A stretch of DNA of 64,000 bases from CBDDEH01 sp965226865 (GCA_965226865.1 CBDDEH010000003.1:496001-560000); one strand, 5' to 3'. Shown: positions 16,037-25,656, counted from the stretch's first letter. Numbers and translations: made by a program. The notes: a model not told the origin generated them from the letters alone.

Positions 16037-16546
16037 AACCCCTATTACCGGGAGCAGAGCCGTTCCAGGTCTCACATGGAGTGCCCAGGGGACGGAAAGT
16101 CTATCAGGTGCGAGGTGCCGGATGAGCAAATAGGTCGCATAGTGGGTGCCGTAATGCTGCCGGAAGCGTGGCTTGACCGGGTGCTGGCCCAAGTGCACTT
16201 GGCTGATGAGGTAAAGCGGATCAACGAAGAAAGGAAAGAAGTGGAGCGTCGTCTCAAACGGTTGGGACAAGTGTACTTGGATAACCTGATTACAGTTGAG
16301 GAATATCATCGCCAGAAGAGGTTGCTAGAGGACAGGATAGCTTCTCTCGTGATACCTGCTGTGGATGCCACCGAGGAGGCTGGCAAGCTGCTTGAGAATC
16401 TACCGGGTCTCTGGGAGAAAGCCAACGTGGGCGAACGACGGCGCATCCTGCTGACTATGCTGGACTCTGTCTATGTGGACGCCATTGAGGCAAAAGCCAT
16501 AGTGGTGATCAGGCCCAAACCCGCCTTCTACCTCTCTTCGAGATAG
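16037..16546 (+). pseudogene. Large serine recombinase, C-terminal fragment
   Basis: About 170 codons in frame, directly joined to the IS copy 4 end. NPYYREQSRSRSHMECPGDG then KSIRCEVPDEQI matches the recombinase zinc-ribbon region, followed by a coiled coil (ADEVKRINEERKEVERRLKRL; VEEYHRQKRLLEDRIASL) and the typical tail ILLTMLDSVYVD. The catalytic Ser domain and the recombinase domain are missing. It ends 81 bases from the 3' end of ssrA, a favoured integration site for integrases. Confidence 0.85.
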
Positions 16547-16580
16547 CGACAACCAGGAACGGCAGTGAGGTAATCCTTAT

Positions 16581-16611
16581 AAAAGAAAAGCCTCCGGGGG
16601 GGTCCGGAGGC
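16581..16611 (-). terminator. Rho-independent terminator for ssrA
   Basis: On the minus strand an eight-pair stem GCCTCCGG / CCGGAGGC with a short ACCCCC loop is followed by a T-rich tract (TTTTCTTTT), about 17 bases past the ssrA 3' end. Confidence 0.85.
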
Positions 16612-16627
16612 CACTGATCCGTGTTTC

Positions 16628-16980
16628 TGGTGGAGACGGGGGAGAGTCGAACTCCCCGTCCAAAAGGTGCTCCGATCGAATATGCTACAGGCTTGTCCGG
16701 CACTTTATGCTTGCTCTTCTAAAGCTTCTGCCGGCGGAATCTACAGAGAGCCAGCCGATTTTCTTAAGCCGCCCTTATCGGCATCGGGGCAGCGGCGCCC
16801 CAGATTTATGGCGCCTGCTTCCCCACCTCCGGGGTTAGTAGGGGCAGACGTAGCTGCCTATTAGGCAGCTAGAGCGAATTCTCGTTCGCCAGTTACTTTT
16901 TTTGCCACCTTTTTACGAGGTAGATGGCGCCTCGGCCTGCGATTCTACAGAGAAACCCCCTGTCGAAACCGCGCGTCCCC
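16628..16980 (-). ncRNA. ssrA: Transfer-messenger RNA (tmRNA)
   Basis: One-piece tmRNA, 353 nt. The 5' end GGGGACGCGCGGTTTCGACA pairs as an acceptor stem with the 3' end, which has a T-arm (GGAGTTCGACTCTCCC) and encoded CCA. The tag frame at 16905-16861 reads AKKVTGEREFALAA then TAA. It rescues stalled ribosomes with SmpB, whose gene is just upstream on the same strand, and tags products for ClpXP (tig-clpP-clpX lies 4 kb away). Its 3' end borders the accessory region with the recombinase fragment. Confidence 0.96.
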
Positions 16981-17036
16981 ACTATCTATTATCCCACAGG
17001 AGGGTAGTAGAGTCTATGTGCAGGGTGTTTCGAGGA

Positions 17037-17492
17037 CTAGAGGGTTCGGCTGATGGCCCGACGAGCTTCCCGATCCCTCTCTCGGTCCATGATCGCCCGT
17101 CTCTTGTCATATTTTCGTTTGCCCCTCGCCAGCCCCAGTTCCAGCTTGGCAACGTGATTCTTAATGGTGAGCCGAAGAGGTACGATGGTTAGACCTTTTT
17201 GGTCTACGCCGCTGCTGAGTTCAAGTATTTGGTCTTTGTGCAGCAGCAGCTTTCTCGGTCTCGTAGGCTCATGATTGTTGACACCACCGGCGTTGTAGGC
17301 GGCGATGTGAGCGTTCAGGAGCCACAACTCACCTTTCTCGGGGCGTACGTAGCCCTCTCTGATGTTGACCTTTCCAGCGCGGATCGACTTGATCTCCGTG
17401 CCGGTTAGAACTATCCCTGCCTCTACTCTCTCCAGGATTTCGTAGTCGAAAAAAGCCTTCTTGTTGACTGAGACTGTCTTGCCGGTTTCCAT
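17037..17492 (-). CDS. smpB: SsrA-binding protein SmpB
   Basis: 151 residues. Binds tmRNA and delivers it to stalled ribosomes. Family marks: KKAFFDYEILERVEAGIVL, GTEIKSIRAGKVNIREGYV (residues about 31-49), ELWLLNAHIAAYN, and the basic C-terminal tail KRKYDKRRAIMDRERDREARR. The start is ATG. It directly precedes ssrA on the same strand, a common pairing, and follows ctpA by eight bases, suggesting a ctpA-smpB-ssrA unit. Confidence 0.97.
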   Translation of the reverse strand: METGKTVSVNKKAFFDYEILERVEAGIVLTGTEIKSIRAGKVNIREGYVRPEKGELWLLNAHIAAYNAGGVNNHEPTRPRKLLLHKDQILELSSGVDQKGLTIVPLRLTIKNHVAKLELGLARGKRKYDKRRAIMDRERDREARRAISRTL

Positions 17493-17500
17493 AAATTTAC

Positions 17501-18694
17501 CTAGGCTTTAAATGCTTCCTCGAGTATCTCGATGGCTCTGTCCAACTGGATGTCCTCGGAGCCGTCCTCAGGATTGAGAACTTCGATATTCGGTTCCAAT
17601 CCTTGCCCCTCGATCAAGGTGCCTTTAGGGGTGTACCACCTCGCGATGGTGAAATATATACCAGAGCCGTCGCTCAGATTACGCAACGTATTGACGCTAC
17701 CCTTGCCAAAGGTCTTTACCCCTAGCACCGTTCCCCTATCGTTGTCCATGACCGCTCCGGCAAGCACCTCGCTACCACTGGCGCTAAACTCATTTATCAG
17801 CAATACCAACGGTATGTCTGTCGCCTTACCGCCCGACTTAACCCGCCAGTCTCTTCTGTTTCCCTGACCGTCTATCTCATAAAGAACAAGGCCGTCTTTT
17901 ATGAACTGGCTTGTAGTATTCACTACCGAACTCAAAATGCCTCCCGGATTGTTCCTAACGTCGAGAATGAGACCCTTGGCTTCGAACTCTTTTACTTGGT
18001 CAAGCGCCTCGGCCAACTCCCGTGCGGTTGTTTCTGTAAAAGTCGTTATCCTGACGTGGGCTATCCCCCCCACTAGCATGCGGATACTCACGCTTTTGAT
18101 CTGTACGATGTCTCGAATGATAGTCAACGTAGCGGTTTCACCGGTGGTGGCTCTCTGGACCACGAGTTCGACAGGCTCTCCTTCCGGTCCCCGTATTTGC
18201 GTGACTGCGTCCAAGAGGCTGTAGCCTTCGGTGCTGACACCATCTATTTCCAGAATGATGTCCCCAGGACGCATACCGGCAGCATCTGCGGGCGTGTCTG
18301 GTATTGGTGCGACGATAGTAATCTGTCCGTCCCTGATGGTAACTTGGGCCCCGATACCTGAAAACGCTCCCCTAAAATCCTGAGATTCAATTGAGTATTG
18401 CCGTGGGTCCAGGTAAGAGGCGTAAGGGTCATCCAGGGCGTCAAGCATCCCTCGAATTGCGCCTGCGCTTAGAGTCCTCGGGTCAAGGGAACCACCCTCT
18501 AGGTGGTCCTTCTGGAGAGCTTCCCAAACTTCGCTGAGCTTCTGGAACTCTTGGGGAAGTCCTTCTATGGCCAGTTCTGACGTACCGGCAGCGTCCTCAC
18601 GAAGCAACTGGACGCTCAAACTGCCCAATGCGACAGCCAAGGCGACAATAGCGATAACGAGTATGGGAGAGATTCTAAATGGAAGTTTGCGCAA
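17501..18694 (-). CDS. Carboxy-terminal processing protease (S41, CtpA-like)
   Basis: 397 residues. Serine protease with a PDZ domain acting outside the membrane. One N-terminal membrane segment (ISPILVIAIVALAVALGSL), PDZ region (IGAQVTIRDGQITIVAPIPD; GMRPGDIILEIDG at about 150), then the S41 core with the catalytic Ser in EFSASGSEVLAGAV and Lys in GVKTFGKGSVNTL. Length is standard. The gene starts 232 bases from the divergent aspS start, so the two likely share a promoter region. Confidence 0.93.
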   Translation of the reverse strand: MRKLPFRISPILVIAIVALAVALGSLSVQLLREDAAGTSELAIEGLPQEFQKLSEVWEALQKDHLEGGSLDPRTLSAGAIRGMLDALDDPYASYLDPRQYSIESQDFRGAFSGIGAQVTIRDGQITIVAPIPDTPADAAGMRPGDIILEIDGVSTEGYSLLDAVTQIRGPEGEPVELVVQRATTGETATLTIIRDIVQIKSVSIRMLVGGIAHVRITTFTETTARELAEALDQVKEFEAKGLILDVRNNPGGILSSVVNTTSQFIKDGLVLYEIDGQGNRRDWRVKSGGKATDIPLVLLINEFSASGSEVLAGAVMDNDRGTVLGVKTFGKGSVNTLRNLSDGSGIYFTIARWYTPKGTLIEGQGLEPNIEVLNPEDGSEDIQLDRAIEILEEAFKA

Positions 18695-18926
18695 GAACAG
18701 GCCTACCTTTGATGCCGGAATTGGCCAGACAGCTTTAAAATCAAGTATAGCATAGGGGTAGTTTCTGAACCTTGGAATGCCTTTTAGATTTATTACGTAA
18801 TTAGCTTCCCAGGCGGATCGGGCAAACCTACTCTTCTTGAAAATGCTCCTACCGTATGCTAACCTCGGCTTTCAGCGATTCCACCTTAGGATTACGTCCA
18901 AAACTATCGTTTGTGAAAGGCTAAGT

Positions 18927-20756
18927 GTGCATAAAGATAAGGGCTGCGGGGAGGTCAGTGAGCGGAGCATCGGATCCACGGTAACCCTCGCGGGATGGGT
19001 CCATCGCCGAAGGGATCACGGAGGGATAATATTTATTGATCTGAGGGACCGCTCTGGCGTGGCGCAGGTCGTATTCAACCCTGAGCGTTCTCCAGAGGCG
19101 TATCCGGTGGGCGATGGGGCGAGACCCGAATGGGTCTTGAAGGTGGTCGGGCAGGTTAGGCGCAGGCCTGAGGGCTCTGAAAATCCACAGATGGAGACCG
19201 GATATGTGGAAGTTGTCGCTCAAGACGCTACGGTTTTGAACACTTCCCTTACCCCACCATTCGCTATCGGCGATGAGGGAGAAGTTGAAGAAAGTCTCCG
19301 CCTTAAATATCGACATCTGGACCTACGTACGGCACGGATGCAGGAAACGCTCCTGCTTAGGCACAAACTAATTAAATACATGAGAGATTTCCTAGACTCC
19401 CGGGGCTTTATAGAAGTCGAAACTCCGATATTAACCAAAAGTACTCCTGAGGGTGCGAGGGACTATCTGGTTCCTAGTCGGCTCCAGAAAGGCAGCTTCT
19501 ATGCCCTTCCCCAGTCGCCTCAACAAATGAAACAGCTTCTGATGGTAGGAGGTCTGGAGCGGTACTTTCAGATCGCAAGGTGTTTTCGGGACGAAGACCT
19601 CAGAGCTGACCGGCAACCCGAGTTTACCCAGCTAGACCTGGAGATGAGTTTCGTAGACGAAAACGACGTCTTGAGCCTTATGGAAGAACTATATACGTCG
19701 ATGATCGAAACCGTGATGCCAGATAAGAAACTGGTGAAGCCATTCCCACGACTCTCATATGCTGAAGCGATCTCCAAATACGGCACCGATAAGCCCGACT
19801 TGCGATTTGGACTCGAGATGACCGAGATAACAGATATAGCTGCCCGAACCGATTTCAGGATATTTCACGCCGTGATCGACAAGGGCGGTATCGTCAAGGG
19901 TTTTGTAGCACCCGGACTGTCGGAATACAGCAATAGTATGCTTGGTGAACTGGAGGATTTCGCCCGAGAACGAGGCGCCAAAGGGATAAGCCACATACGC
20001 ATCGGTGTCGAACATACCCTGGATCAGCTTACCGAAAGGGACTTGCAATTCTCACAAGGCCTCAGGATGTCTCCCGATCTCATCATGGAGCTAGCTGGAC
20101 GCATGGGAGCAAACCCCGGAGACCTCGTATTGCTAATGGCCGGTAAGGCGACAGAGATTAATCCCCCACTGAGCGCGCTACGCAGCAAAATGGCTGCCAG
20201 GCTTGGGATGATCGACATTAATTTATTGACGTTTGGTTTTGTCGTTGATTTCCCGCTGTTCGATTGGGATGAAAAATTGGCGAGATGGGACTCATCCCAT
20301 CATCCTTTCACGTCTCCTCGGGATGAATATCTCCATTTGTTTGAGGGCGACAAGATAGACTGGGACAGCTCAGGAAAGCTGGCGGAGGTCGAGATTGCAA
20401 CCATCAAGTCCATGGCGTATGACATGGTCTGCAACGGCAGTGAAATGGCCAGTGGAAGCATCAGGATACATAGACGAGTTCTCCAGGAAAATATTTTCGA
20501 AGTGCTGGGATATGGGCGGGATGAGGTAAAACGGCGCTTCGGCCACATGCTGGAAGCATTGGAGTACGGCGCGCCTCCTCATGGTGGGATAGCATCTGGT
20601 ATTGACCGTCTGGTGGCAATTCTTACGGGAGCTCCCTCGATCAGAGATGTGATCGCATTCCCGAAGACTCAAAGTGGTTCAGACTTGCTTTTCGACGCTC
20701 CCTCCGCGATTGAGAGTGAACAACTGCGGGAGCTGGGGCTCAAACTTTTGAGTTAA
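18927..20756 (+). CDS. aspS: Aspartyl-tRNA synthetase
   Basis: 609 residues from GTG at 18927 (GAAAGG six bases upstream). An in-frame extension to 18837 has no family support. Class II enzyme charging tRNA-Asp: N-terminal OB fold (TLAGWVHRRRDHGGIIFIDL), motif 2 (ARCFRDEDLRADRQPEFTQLD), a bacterial GAD insertion, and motif 3 (GGIASGIDRLVAILTG). No tRNA amidotransferase gene is in the window, so whether it also charges tRNA-Asn cannot be judged. Confidence 0.95.
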   Translation: MHKDKGCGEVSERSIGSTVTLAGWVHRRRDHGGIIFIDLRDRSGVAQVVFNPERSPEAYPVGDGARPEWVLKVVGQVRRRPEGSENPQMETGYVEVVAQDATVLNTSLTPPFAIGDEGEVEESLRLKYRHLDLRTARMQETLLLRHKLIKYMRDFLDSRGFIEVETPILTKSTPEGARDYLVPSRLQKGSFYALPQSPQQMKQLLMVGGLERYFQIARCFRDEDLRADRQPEFTQLDLEMSFVDENDVLSLMEELYTSMIETVMPDKKLVKPFPRLSYAEAISKYGTDKPDLRFGLEMTEITDIAARTDFRIFHAVIDKGGIVKGFVAPGLSEYSNSMLGELEDFARERGAKGISHIRIGVEHTLDQLTERDLQFSQGLRMSPDLIMELAGRMGANPGDLVLLMAGKATEINPPLSALRSKMAARLGMIDINLLTFGFVVDFPLFDWDEKLARWDSSHHPFTSPRDEYLHLFEGDKIDWDSSGKLAEVEIATIKSMAYDMVCNGSEMASGSIRIHRRVLQENIFEVLGYGRDEVKRRFGHMLEALEYGAPPHGGIASGIDRLVAILTGAPSIRDVIAFPKTQSGSDLLFDAPSAIESEQLRELGLKLLS

Positions 20757-20833
20757 TATCCTTGGTAAGTCAAGTGTATTTCGTCCGATTCAAGGATTAT
20801 ACAAGGAGCCAAAACTTAGTAGGGCTAGTGTGC

Positions 20834-20839
20834 TATAAT
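20834..20839 (+). promoter_or_regulatory. Extended -10 promoter for tig-clpP-clpX
   Basis: TGC followed by TATAAT forms an extended -10 element 27 bases before the tig ATG, in the aspS-tig gap. No good -35 hexamer at 17 bases, which extended -10 promoters tolerate. Confidence 0.6.
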
Positions 20840-20865
20840 GCTATCTGATACATCTCAAGGATAGG

Positions 20866-22206
20866 ATGGAGTTGAAGATCACCAAAGAAGAGACCTCCCC
20901 CCTTGAGGTCACTCTCACGATAGAACTCGAATCTCCAGATGTAGAGCCCTTCCTCGATAAGGCGTATAGGCGCGTTTCCAACCGAGTCCAGATTCCAGGC
21001 TTTCGTCCTGGTAAGGCCCCCAGAGCCATCGTTGAGAACCACGTAGGTAGGGATGCGCTGGTTCGGGATTCCTTAGAGTCGATCTTACAGGACTCCCTCG
21101 GAAAAGCGGTAGAAGAGGAAGATCTCCACACCTTTGGTGAGCCGGACCTTGAGCTTGTTACCACTGACCCCGTGTCCTTTAAAGCCGTATTATCTCTTGA
21201 GCCTGTCGTCGACCTTGGAGACTTCCGTAGCATCAGGCTCGAACCTGAGCCTGTAGAGGTCACTGACGACGAGGTCGATAAGGTAATCGAGCAGTTGCGG
21301 TATGATTCCGCACCTTGGGAGCCTGCTGATAGACCTGTCCAGTTTGGAGACCTGGCGACTCTAGATGTCCAGGGTGTCATCGAGGGCGACACTATGCTCG
21401 ACGACAAAGATGTGGATTTCATCCCAGACAAGGATAATAATGCACCCTTTCCGGGATTTTCAGTTTATCTCGAGGGAACGGCCAAGGGTGAGGACAAGGA
21501 GTTTACCCTTCCTGTTCCTAACGATTACAGAGACTCTTCCATAGCTGGCAAAGAATGTCACTTCAAAGTCAAAGTAAAAGAGCTGAAGCATAAACTACTC
21601 GCGGACGTCGATGATGAGTTCGCAAAGGGTATTGGCGAAGGGCATGAGAGCCTGGAGGCTCTCCGCGCTAAAGTTGTCGAAGATCTAAAGAGTGAGGCGG
21701 AACGGACCGCGGAGCGCTCGTTCCAAGAGAAGAGCTTTGAAGAGCTTCTGAAGGGCGTTACAGTGGAGACGTCCGATTTGACCATCAACCGGGAAATAGA
21801 CCGGTTGATGGAAGAGCAATCGCAGGCCCTGAAAAACCACAAGATGGACATGGACTCATACTTAAAAAGTGTGGGTAAGTCCATCGAAGAGTTGAGAGAT
21901 GAGGCTCGCATCCCCGCACAGGAGCGGCTGAAACGCGCCCTCGTTCTACGTGATCTGGCTGAGGAAGAGGGAATAGAGGTCGCACCCGAGGAGATAGACG
22001 CTGAGGTCGCCAGTCTGACATCCGGCGTCAGCGGGTCTTCCAGCCAGATGATTGAAGCGCTCAACTCGGAGAATGCCAGAGGCTCTATAGGCAGCGCCAT
22101 TTTCACCAGAAAGGTTCTTGAGCGACTGACCCAGATAGTGCAGGCCAAAGACGGGGCGGAGGAAGCCGAGCCCCAATCCGCGGAAGAACAACCGGCTTCC
22201 ACTTAG
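20866..22206 (+). CDS. tig: Trigger factor
   Basis: 446 residues, ribosome-associated chaperone and peptidyl-prolyl isomerase. The N-terminal ribosome-binding domain contains the signature VQIPGFRPGKAPRAIV (about residues 42-57). The FKBP-like PPIase domain covers about 155-240 (PVQFGDLATLDVQGVIEG). The C-terminal helical domain is followed by an acidic tail (DGAEEAEPQSAEEQPAST). The start is ATG with AGGATAGG upstream. First gene of the tig-clpP-clpX cluster, a conserved bacterial order. Confidence 0.96.
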   Translation: MELKITKEETSPLEVTLTIELESPDVEPFLDKAYRRVSNRVQIPGFRPGKAPRAIVENHVGRDALVRDSLESILQDSLGKAVEEEDLHTFGEPDLELVTTDPVSFKAVLSLEPVVDLGDFRSIRLEPEPVEVTDDEVDKVIEQLRYDSAPWEPADRPVQFGDLATLDVQGVIEGDTMLDDKDVDFIPDKDNNAPFPGFSVYLEGTAKGEDKEFTLPVPNDYRDSSIAGKECHFKVKVKELKHKLLADVDDEFAKGIGEGHESLEALRAKVVEDLKSEAERTAERSFQEKSFEELLKGVTVETSDLTINREIDRLMEEQSQALKNHKMDMDSYLKSVGKSIEELRDEARIPAQERLKRALVLRDLAEEEGIEVAPEEIDAEVASLTSGVSGSSSQMIEALNSENARGSIGSAIFTRKVLERLTQIVQAKDGAEEAEPQSAEEQPAST

Positions 22207-22246
22207 GAAATACATCGGCTATAGTAAGGCTCTAGGAGGTAAAAGG

Positions 22247-22900
22247 TTGGCGATCAATCCATATGACATAATACCCATGGTCATCGAAAGTGGACCTCGA
22301 GGGGAGAGGGCTTTCGATATCTACTCGTTGCTACTGAGAGAGCGGATTGTATTCTTGGGCACCCCTATCCATGACCAGGTAGCCAACGTTATTATTGCCC
22401 AACTCTTGTTCCTGGAACGTGAGGATCAGGAACGAGATATCAGCCTCTACGTCAATAGTCCTGGCGGCGTCATTAGCTCCGGGCTGGCAGTATACGACAC
22501 TATGCAGTTGATCCGGCCGCAAGTCTCCACCATCTGCGTCGGTATGGCTGCCAGTATGGCAACTGTGCTGCTGAGCGGAGGTCAAAAAGGCAAGCGATAT
22601 GCGCTTCCCAACGCTACGGTACATATGCACCAGCCGATAGGCGGCGCCCAGGGCCAGGCCTCTGACATAGAGATCGCAGCGCGGGAGATCCTAAGAATGC
22701 AGGACAAGATACGCACAATTCTTGCCAACCATACCGGTCAGGCCTACGAAAAAATCGCTCGCGATGCCGATAGAGACTATTATCTTTCAGCGGAACAGGC
22801 AGCGGAATATGGTATAGTTGATGAAGTCCTAGCCCCCCAAGACCTCGCCGCTCCCCCTCCAACAGATGGTAAGAAGAAGTCGAAATCTGGGGATAAGTAG
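22247..22900 (+). CDS. clpP: ATP-dependent Clp protease proteolytic subunit
   Basis: 217 residues from TTG, with a strong TAGGAGGT site. Ser protease forming the barrel for ClpX. Catalytic Ser in GMAASMATVLLSGG, His in VHMHQPIGGAQGQ, Asp in DADRDYYLSAEQA. Typical start IPMVIESGPRGERAFDIYS. The stop overlaps the clpX GTG by one base, so the two are translationally coupled. Confidence 0.96.
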   Translation: MAINPYDIIPMVIESGPRGERAFDIYSLLLRERIVFLGTPIHDQVANVIIAQLLFLEREDQERDISLYVNSPGGVISSGLAVYDTMQLIRPQVSTICVGMAASMATVLLSGGQKGKRYALPNATVHMHQPIGGAQGQASDIEIAAREILRMQDKIRTILANHTGQAYEKIARDADRDYYLSAEQAAEYGIVDEVLAPQDLAAPPPTDGKKKSKSGDK

Positions 22901-24210
22901 TGCCCAACAGTAAGATTAGCTCAAGGCTGTACCAGTGTTCATTCTGTAAAAAGCCTGAAAGCGAATCTCGTAGGTTGGTTGCAGGGCCCGGCAGAGTTTT
23001 CATTTGCCACGACTGTGTAAGGGCATGTAACCAGGTATTAGAGCAGAATGCCCTACCAGCTCCCAAACAGGTTGACCTAAAGCAACGTCGGCTTCTTGTT
23101 CCTAAAGAGATATATAGCTGCCTCGACGAGTACGTGATCGGGCAGGATCGGGCTAAGAAGGTACTCAGCGTCGCGGTCTACAACCACTATAAACGTGTCT
23201 GGAATGGTGGGCAGAGCTCAGAAGTCGAGATCCAGAAGACTAACATTCTATTGATGGGTCCAACCGGGTGTGGCAAAACTCTCCTAGCCCAAACATTGGC
23301 CAAGATTCTCCACGTACCGTTTGCAATTGCGGATGCGACATCGCTTACTGAGTCCGGCTATGTGGGGGAAGACGTCGAGAATATACTCCTCAGGCTGATC
23401 CAGGCAGCAGACTGGGATATTTCCAGAGCGGAACAGGGAATCATATACATAGACGAAATAGATAAAATCGCCAGAAAAGAGGGTGCGAATCGATCGATCA
23501 CCAGAGATGTGTCTGGCGAAGGTGTACAACAAGAGCTTCTTAAGATCGTCGAGGGTTGCGTTGCCAACGTGCCGCCACAAGGGGGACGCAAACACCCATA
23601 CCAGGAATTCCTGCAGATAAAAACCCATGACATCTTGTTTATTTGTGGAGGCGCGTTCCAGGGGCTGGACCAAATGATCGAGAAACGGCTCGCCCGAGGC
23701 GACACTAAAGTGGGCTTCAAATCTAAGTCCAAAGGCGCATCCGAAATTGGGCATAATGGAGCGAATGGAAACAACGTCCATGAAAGTTTGATTCCGGAGG
23801 ACCTTCTTAGCTACGGGTTCATTCCAGAACTGGTGGGCCGACTTCCTGTAACCTCATCTCTGGATCCCCTAGATGAGGAAGCACTAATACGAGTTCTGAC
23901 TGAGCCAAAGAACGCGCTTATACGGCAGTATAAGCAGTTGCTTAAGATGGATAACGTGGAACTGGAATTTACTCAGGAGGCGTTGGTGGCCGCGGCGGAA
24001 GACGCCATGAAACGAAAAAGCGGCGCCCGTGGACTTCGGAGCACCATCGAGGGAACTTTGTTGGATGTGATGTATGAGCTTCCGTCACTCAACGGCGTAA
24101 CCCGATGTATCGTCGATGACAGAGCGATCAAAAGACAAGGCCCCGCGCTACTTCTGACGGCTGCAGGTCAACCATTCGAACCAATCAGTGACCTAAAACA
24201 GTCCGCCTAA
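22900..24210 (+). CDS. clpX: ATP-dependent Clp protease ATPase subunit ClpX
   Basis: 436 residues. N-terminal zinc-binding domain (CSFCKK and CHDC), AAA+ core with Walker A GPTGCGKTLLAQ and Walker B GIIYIDEIDKIA, substrate-pore motif ESGYVGED, sensor residues and the C-terminal GARGLRSTIEG. The IGF loop for ClpP docking appears as KVGFKSKSKGASE: a KVGF triplet instead of IGF, worth noting. The start GTG overlaps clpP. Confidence 0.96.
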   Translation: MPNSKISSRLYQCSFCKKPESESRRLVAGPGRVFICHDCVRACNQVLEQNALPAPKQVDLKQRRLLVPKEIYSCLDEYVIGQDRAKKVLSVAVYNHYKRVWNGGQSSEVEIQKTNILLMGPTGCGKTLLAQTLAKILHVPFAIADATSLTESGYVGEDVENILLRLIQAADWDISRAEQGIIYIDEIDKIARKEGANRSITRDVSGEGVQQELLKIVEGCVANVPPQGGRKHPYQEFLQIKTHDILFICGGAFQGLDQMIEKRLARGDTKVGFKSKSKGASEIGHNGANGNNVHESLIPEDLLSYGFIPELVGRLPVTSSLDPLDEEALIRVLTEPKNALIRQYKQLLKMDNVELEFTQEALVAAAEDAMKRKSGARGLRSTIEGTLLDVMYELPSLNGVTRCIVDDRAIKRQGPALLLTAAGQPFEPISDLKQSA

Positions 24211-25004
24211 CTCTCGGCTAACGCCTCTTGTATTTCAGAGTTTAAGCACGCGCCCTGAATCCGGCTACCCTTTGAGTCCAGCGCCTCACCGTTTTTAATT
24301 CGTATTTCTCCTTTTGCCAAAGCACTTAACGTGGTTGCGAGCAAATAGGGCTCACGCTTGTACTCTTCCTGGCGTATGGCTTGGAAAAGGGGTAAAGCTT
24401 CTCCATAGTCGCTCTTAAGCCGCTGGGCATTTTTACCATTTACCTCGTTCCAATGCCGTTCCCAAGCCGCCCCAGTGATAGGCATCGTGAAATAAGAAAC
24501 CACCGGCCCTCTGTCCACTTCCTCGGTAACGAGGTGAATCATTGCCCCGGTTTCACTCGCTTCTGACTCGATGAGGCTCCAGATAACTTCCTGCCAGGTA
24601 CCCACCGGACCGGTGGGAAGGGCCGGGTGCAAATTGAGCATAGTGTATTTACGGCACATTTCTCCGCCGACGATAAGCATATATCCGGCCAACACGCACA
24701 CATCCGGCGCAAAGCCTTCCAGCCTCTTTAGCACTTCCCTGTCGTACTCAATGCGGTGGCTGGCGAAATCACTACCGACCGACCTACGAAACTTCCGAGA
24801 AGAACAGGTTGTGAGAGGAATACCATAACTCCTCACCTGGTCGAAGAAGCGGTCGCTTCCCTCGGCCTCCCCAGGGTCTCTATTACTGAAAACGAACTGG
24901 ATCTCACCGTCAATAACACACTGAGATATGTGCTCCTGGATAAATCTCAGCAGGCCAAGAGAACCCTGGCCTCTGCCTGTGGAGAACCATCCTATAGTCA
25001 GCAT
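24207..25004 (-). CDS. Formyltransferase-fold protein (PurN-like)
   Basis: 265 residues with a Rossmann-like formyltransferase domain: MLTIGWFSTGRGQGSLGLL at the start, DVCVLAGYMLIVGGEMCRKY, MLNLHPALPTGPVGTWQEV (the NLHPALP motif with Asn and His of the family), and ETGAMIHLVTEEVDRGPVV (about residue 155). This is the phosphoribosylglycinamide formyltransferase signature, but the glycine-rich N-terminus and extended C-terminus differ from classical PurN, so the substrate may differ. The 3' end overlaps clpX by four bases in convergent orientation; the start abuts the PHP gene. Confidence 0.82.
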   Translation of the reverse strand: MLTIGWFSTGRGQGSLGLLRFIQEHISQCVIDGEIQFVFSNRDPGEAEGSDRFFDQVRSYGIPLTTCSSRKFRRSVGSDFASHRIEYDREVLKRLEGFAPDVCVLAGYMLIVGGEMCRKYTMLNLHPALPTGPVGTWQEVIWSLIESEASETGAMIHLVTEEVDRGPVVSYFTMPITGAAWERHWNEVNGKNAQRLKSDYGEALPLFQAIRQEEYKREPYLLATTLSALAKGEIRIKNGEALDSKGSRIQGACLNSEIQEALAES

Positions 25005-25656
25005 TATGGGCGAAAGAGCCTCTTGAATTTTACAAATACGCTTGTAAGGCGAAGGATGTGGTGGGCCTTTCTGGTGACGAGCGTTGCTTTGCCCAAGGCC
25101 TCCTTGAATCCCTGAGGCGTGCCATCGAACTCGGGAGCTTCCATGTAGGTGCGGCCTAGCTCTATGGGTGTGTGTGAATCCCTAACGGCAACGGCGACCA
25201 GGTCATGCTGGCGGCAAAAGTGGTAGGCTTTCTTATTGTCCCACCTTAGCAAATTGTGAGAGTTATACACCTCGAAAAGGTCTACGTAGGGCAGGACCTC
25301 TTCCAGAGCTTCTTTCTTAATCGCCGAGGGTCGTAAACGGTCAAATGGGTGGGGTGCCATTACCAATCCGCCCTGGTCCTTTATAGCCTTTACGGTGTCC
25401 ATGGGCGAAAGGTCTTTGGGAACCTCCTTCTCTAAAAAAGGCCGATAATGTCTCCCGCGGAACTCTTGATCTCTTCCCCGACGATTACGGAGAAAGGTGC
25501 CAGTTCCCGCACCTCGAGAGCACCATTGATATTGTTGTGGTCCGTCACAGCGATGCAGTTAAGTCCCGTCTTAATGCATCTGTTTATGATGGATTTTGAA
25601 GGAGCGCCTGAGTCATGGGAGAAGTGGGTATGCAAATGTAGGTCAAGCTTCAGCAC
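25004..25656 (-). pseudogene. PHP-domain phosphoesterase, frameshifted
   Basis: Two frames make one protein of about 217 residues. The 5' piece (25656-25432) has LDLHLHTHFSHDSG and AVTDHNNINGAL, the metal-binding His motifs, then VGEEIKSSAGDIIGLF. The 3' piece (ending 25004) has LVMAPHPFDRLR and VAVRDSHTPIELG. Adding one T to the T6 run at 25434-25439 joins them as IIGLFLEKEVPKDLSP. All metal ligands survive, so this is either a recent lesion or a homopolymer error. It overlaps the end of xseB by 14 bases. Confidence 0.83.
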
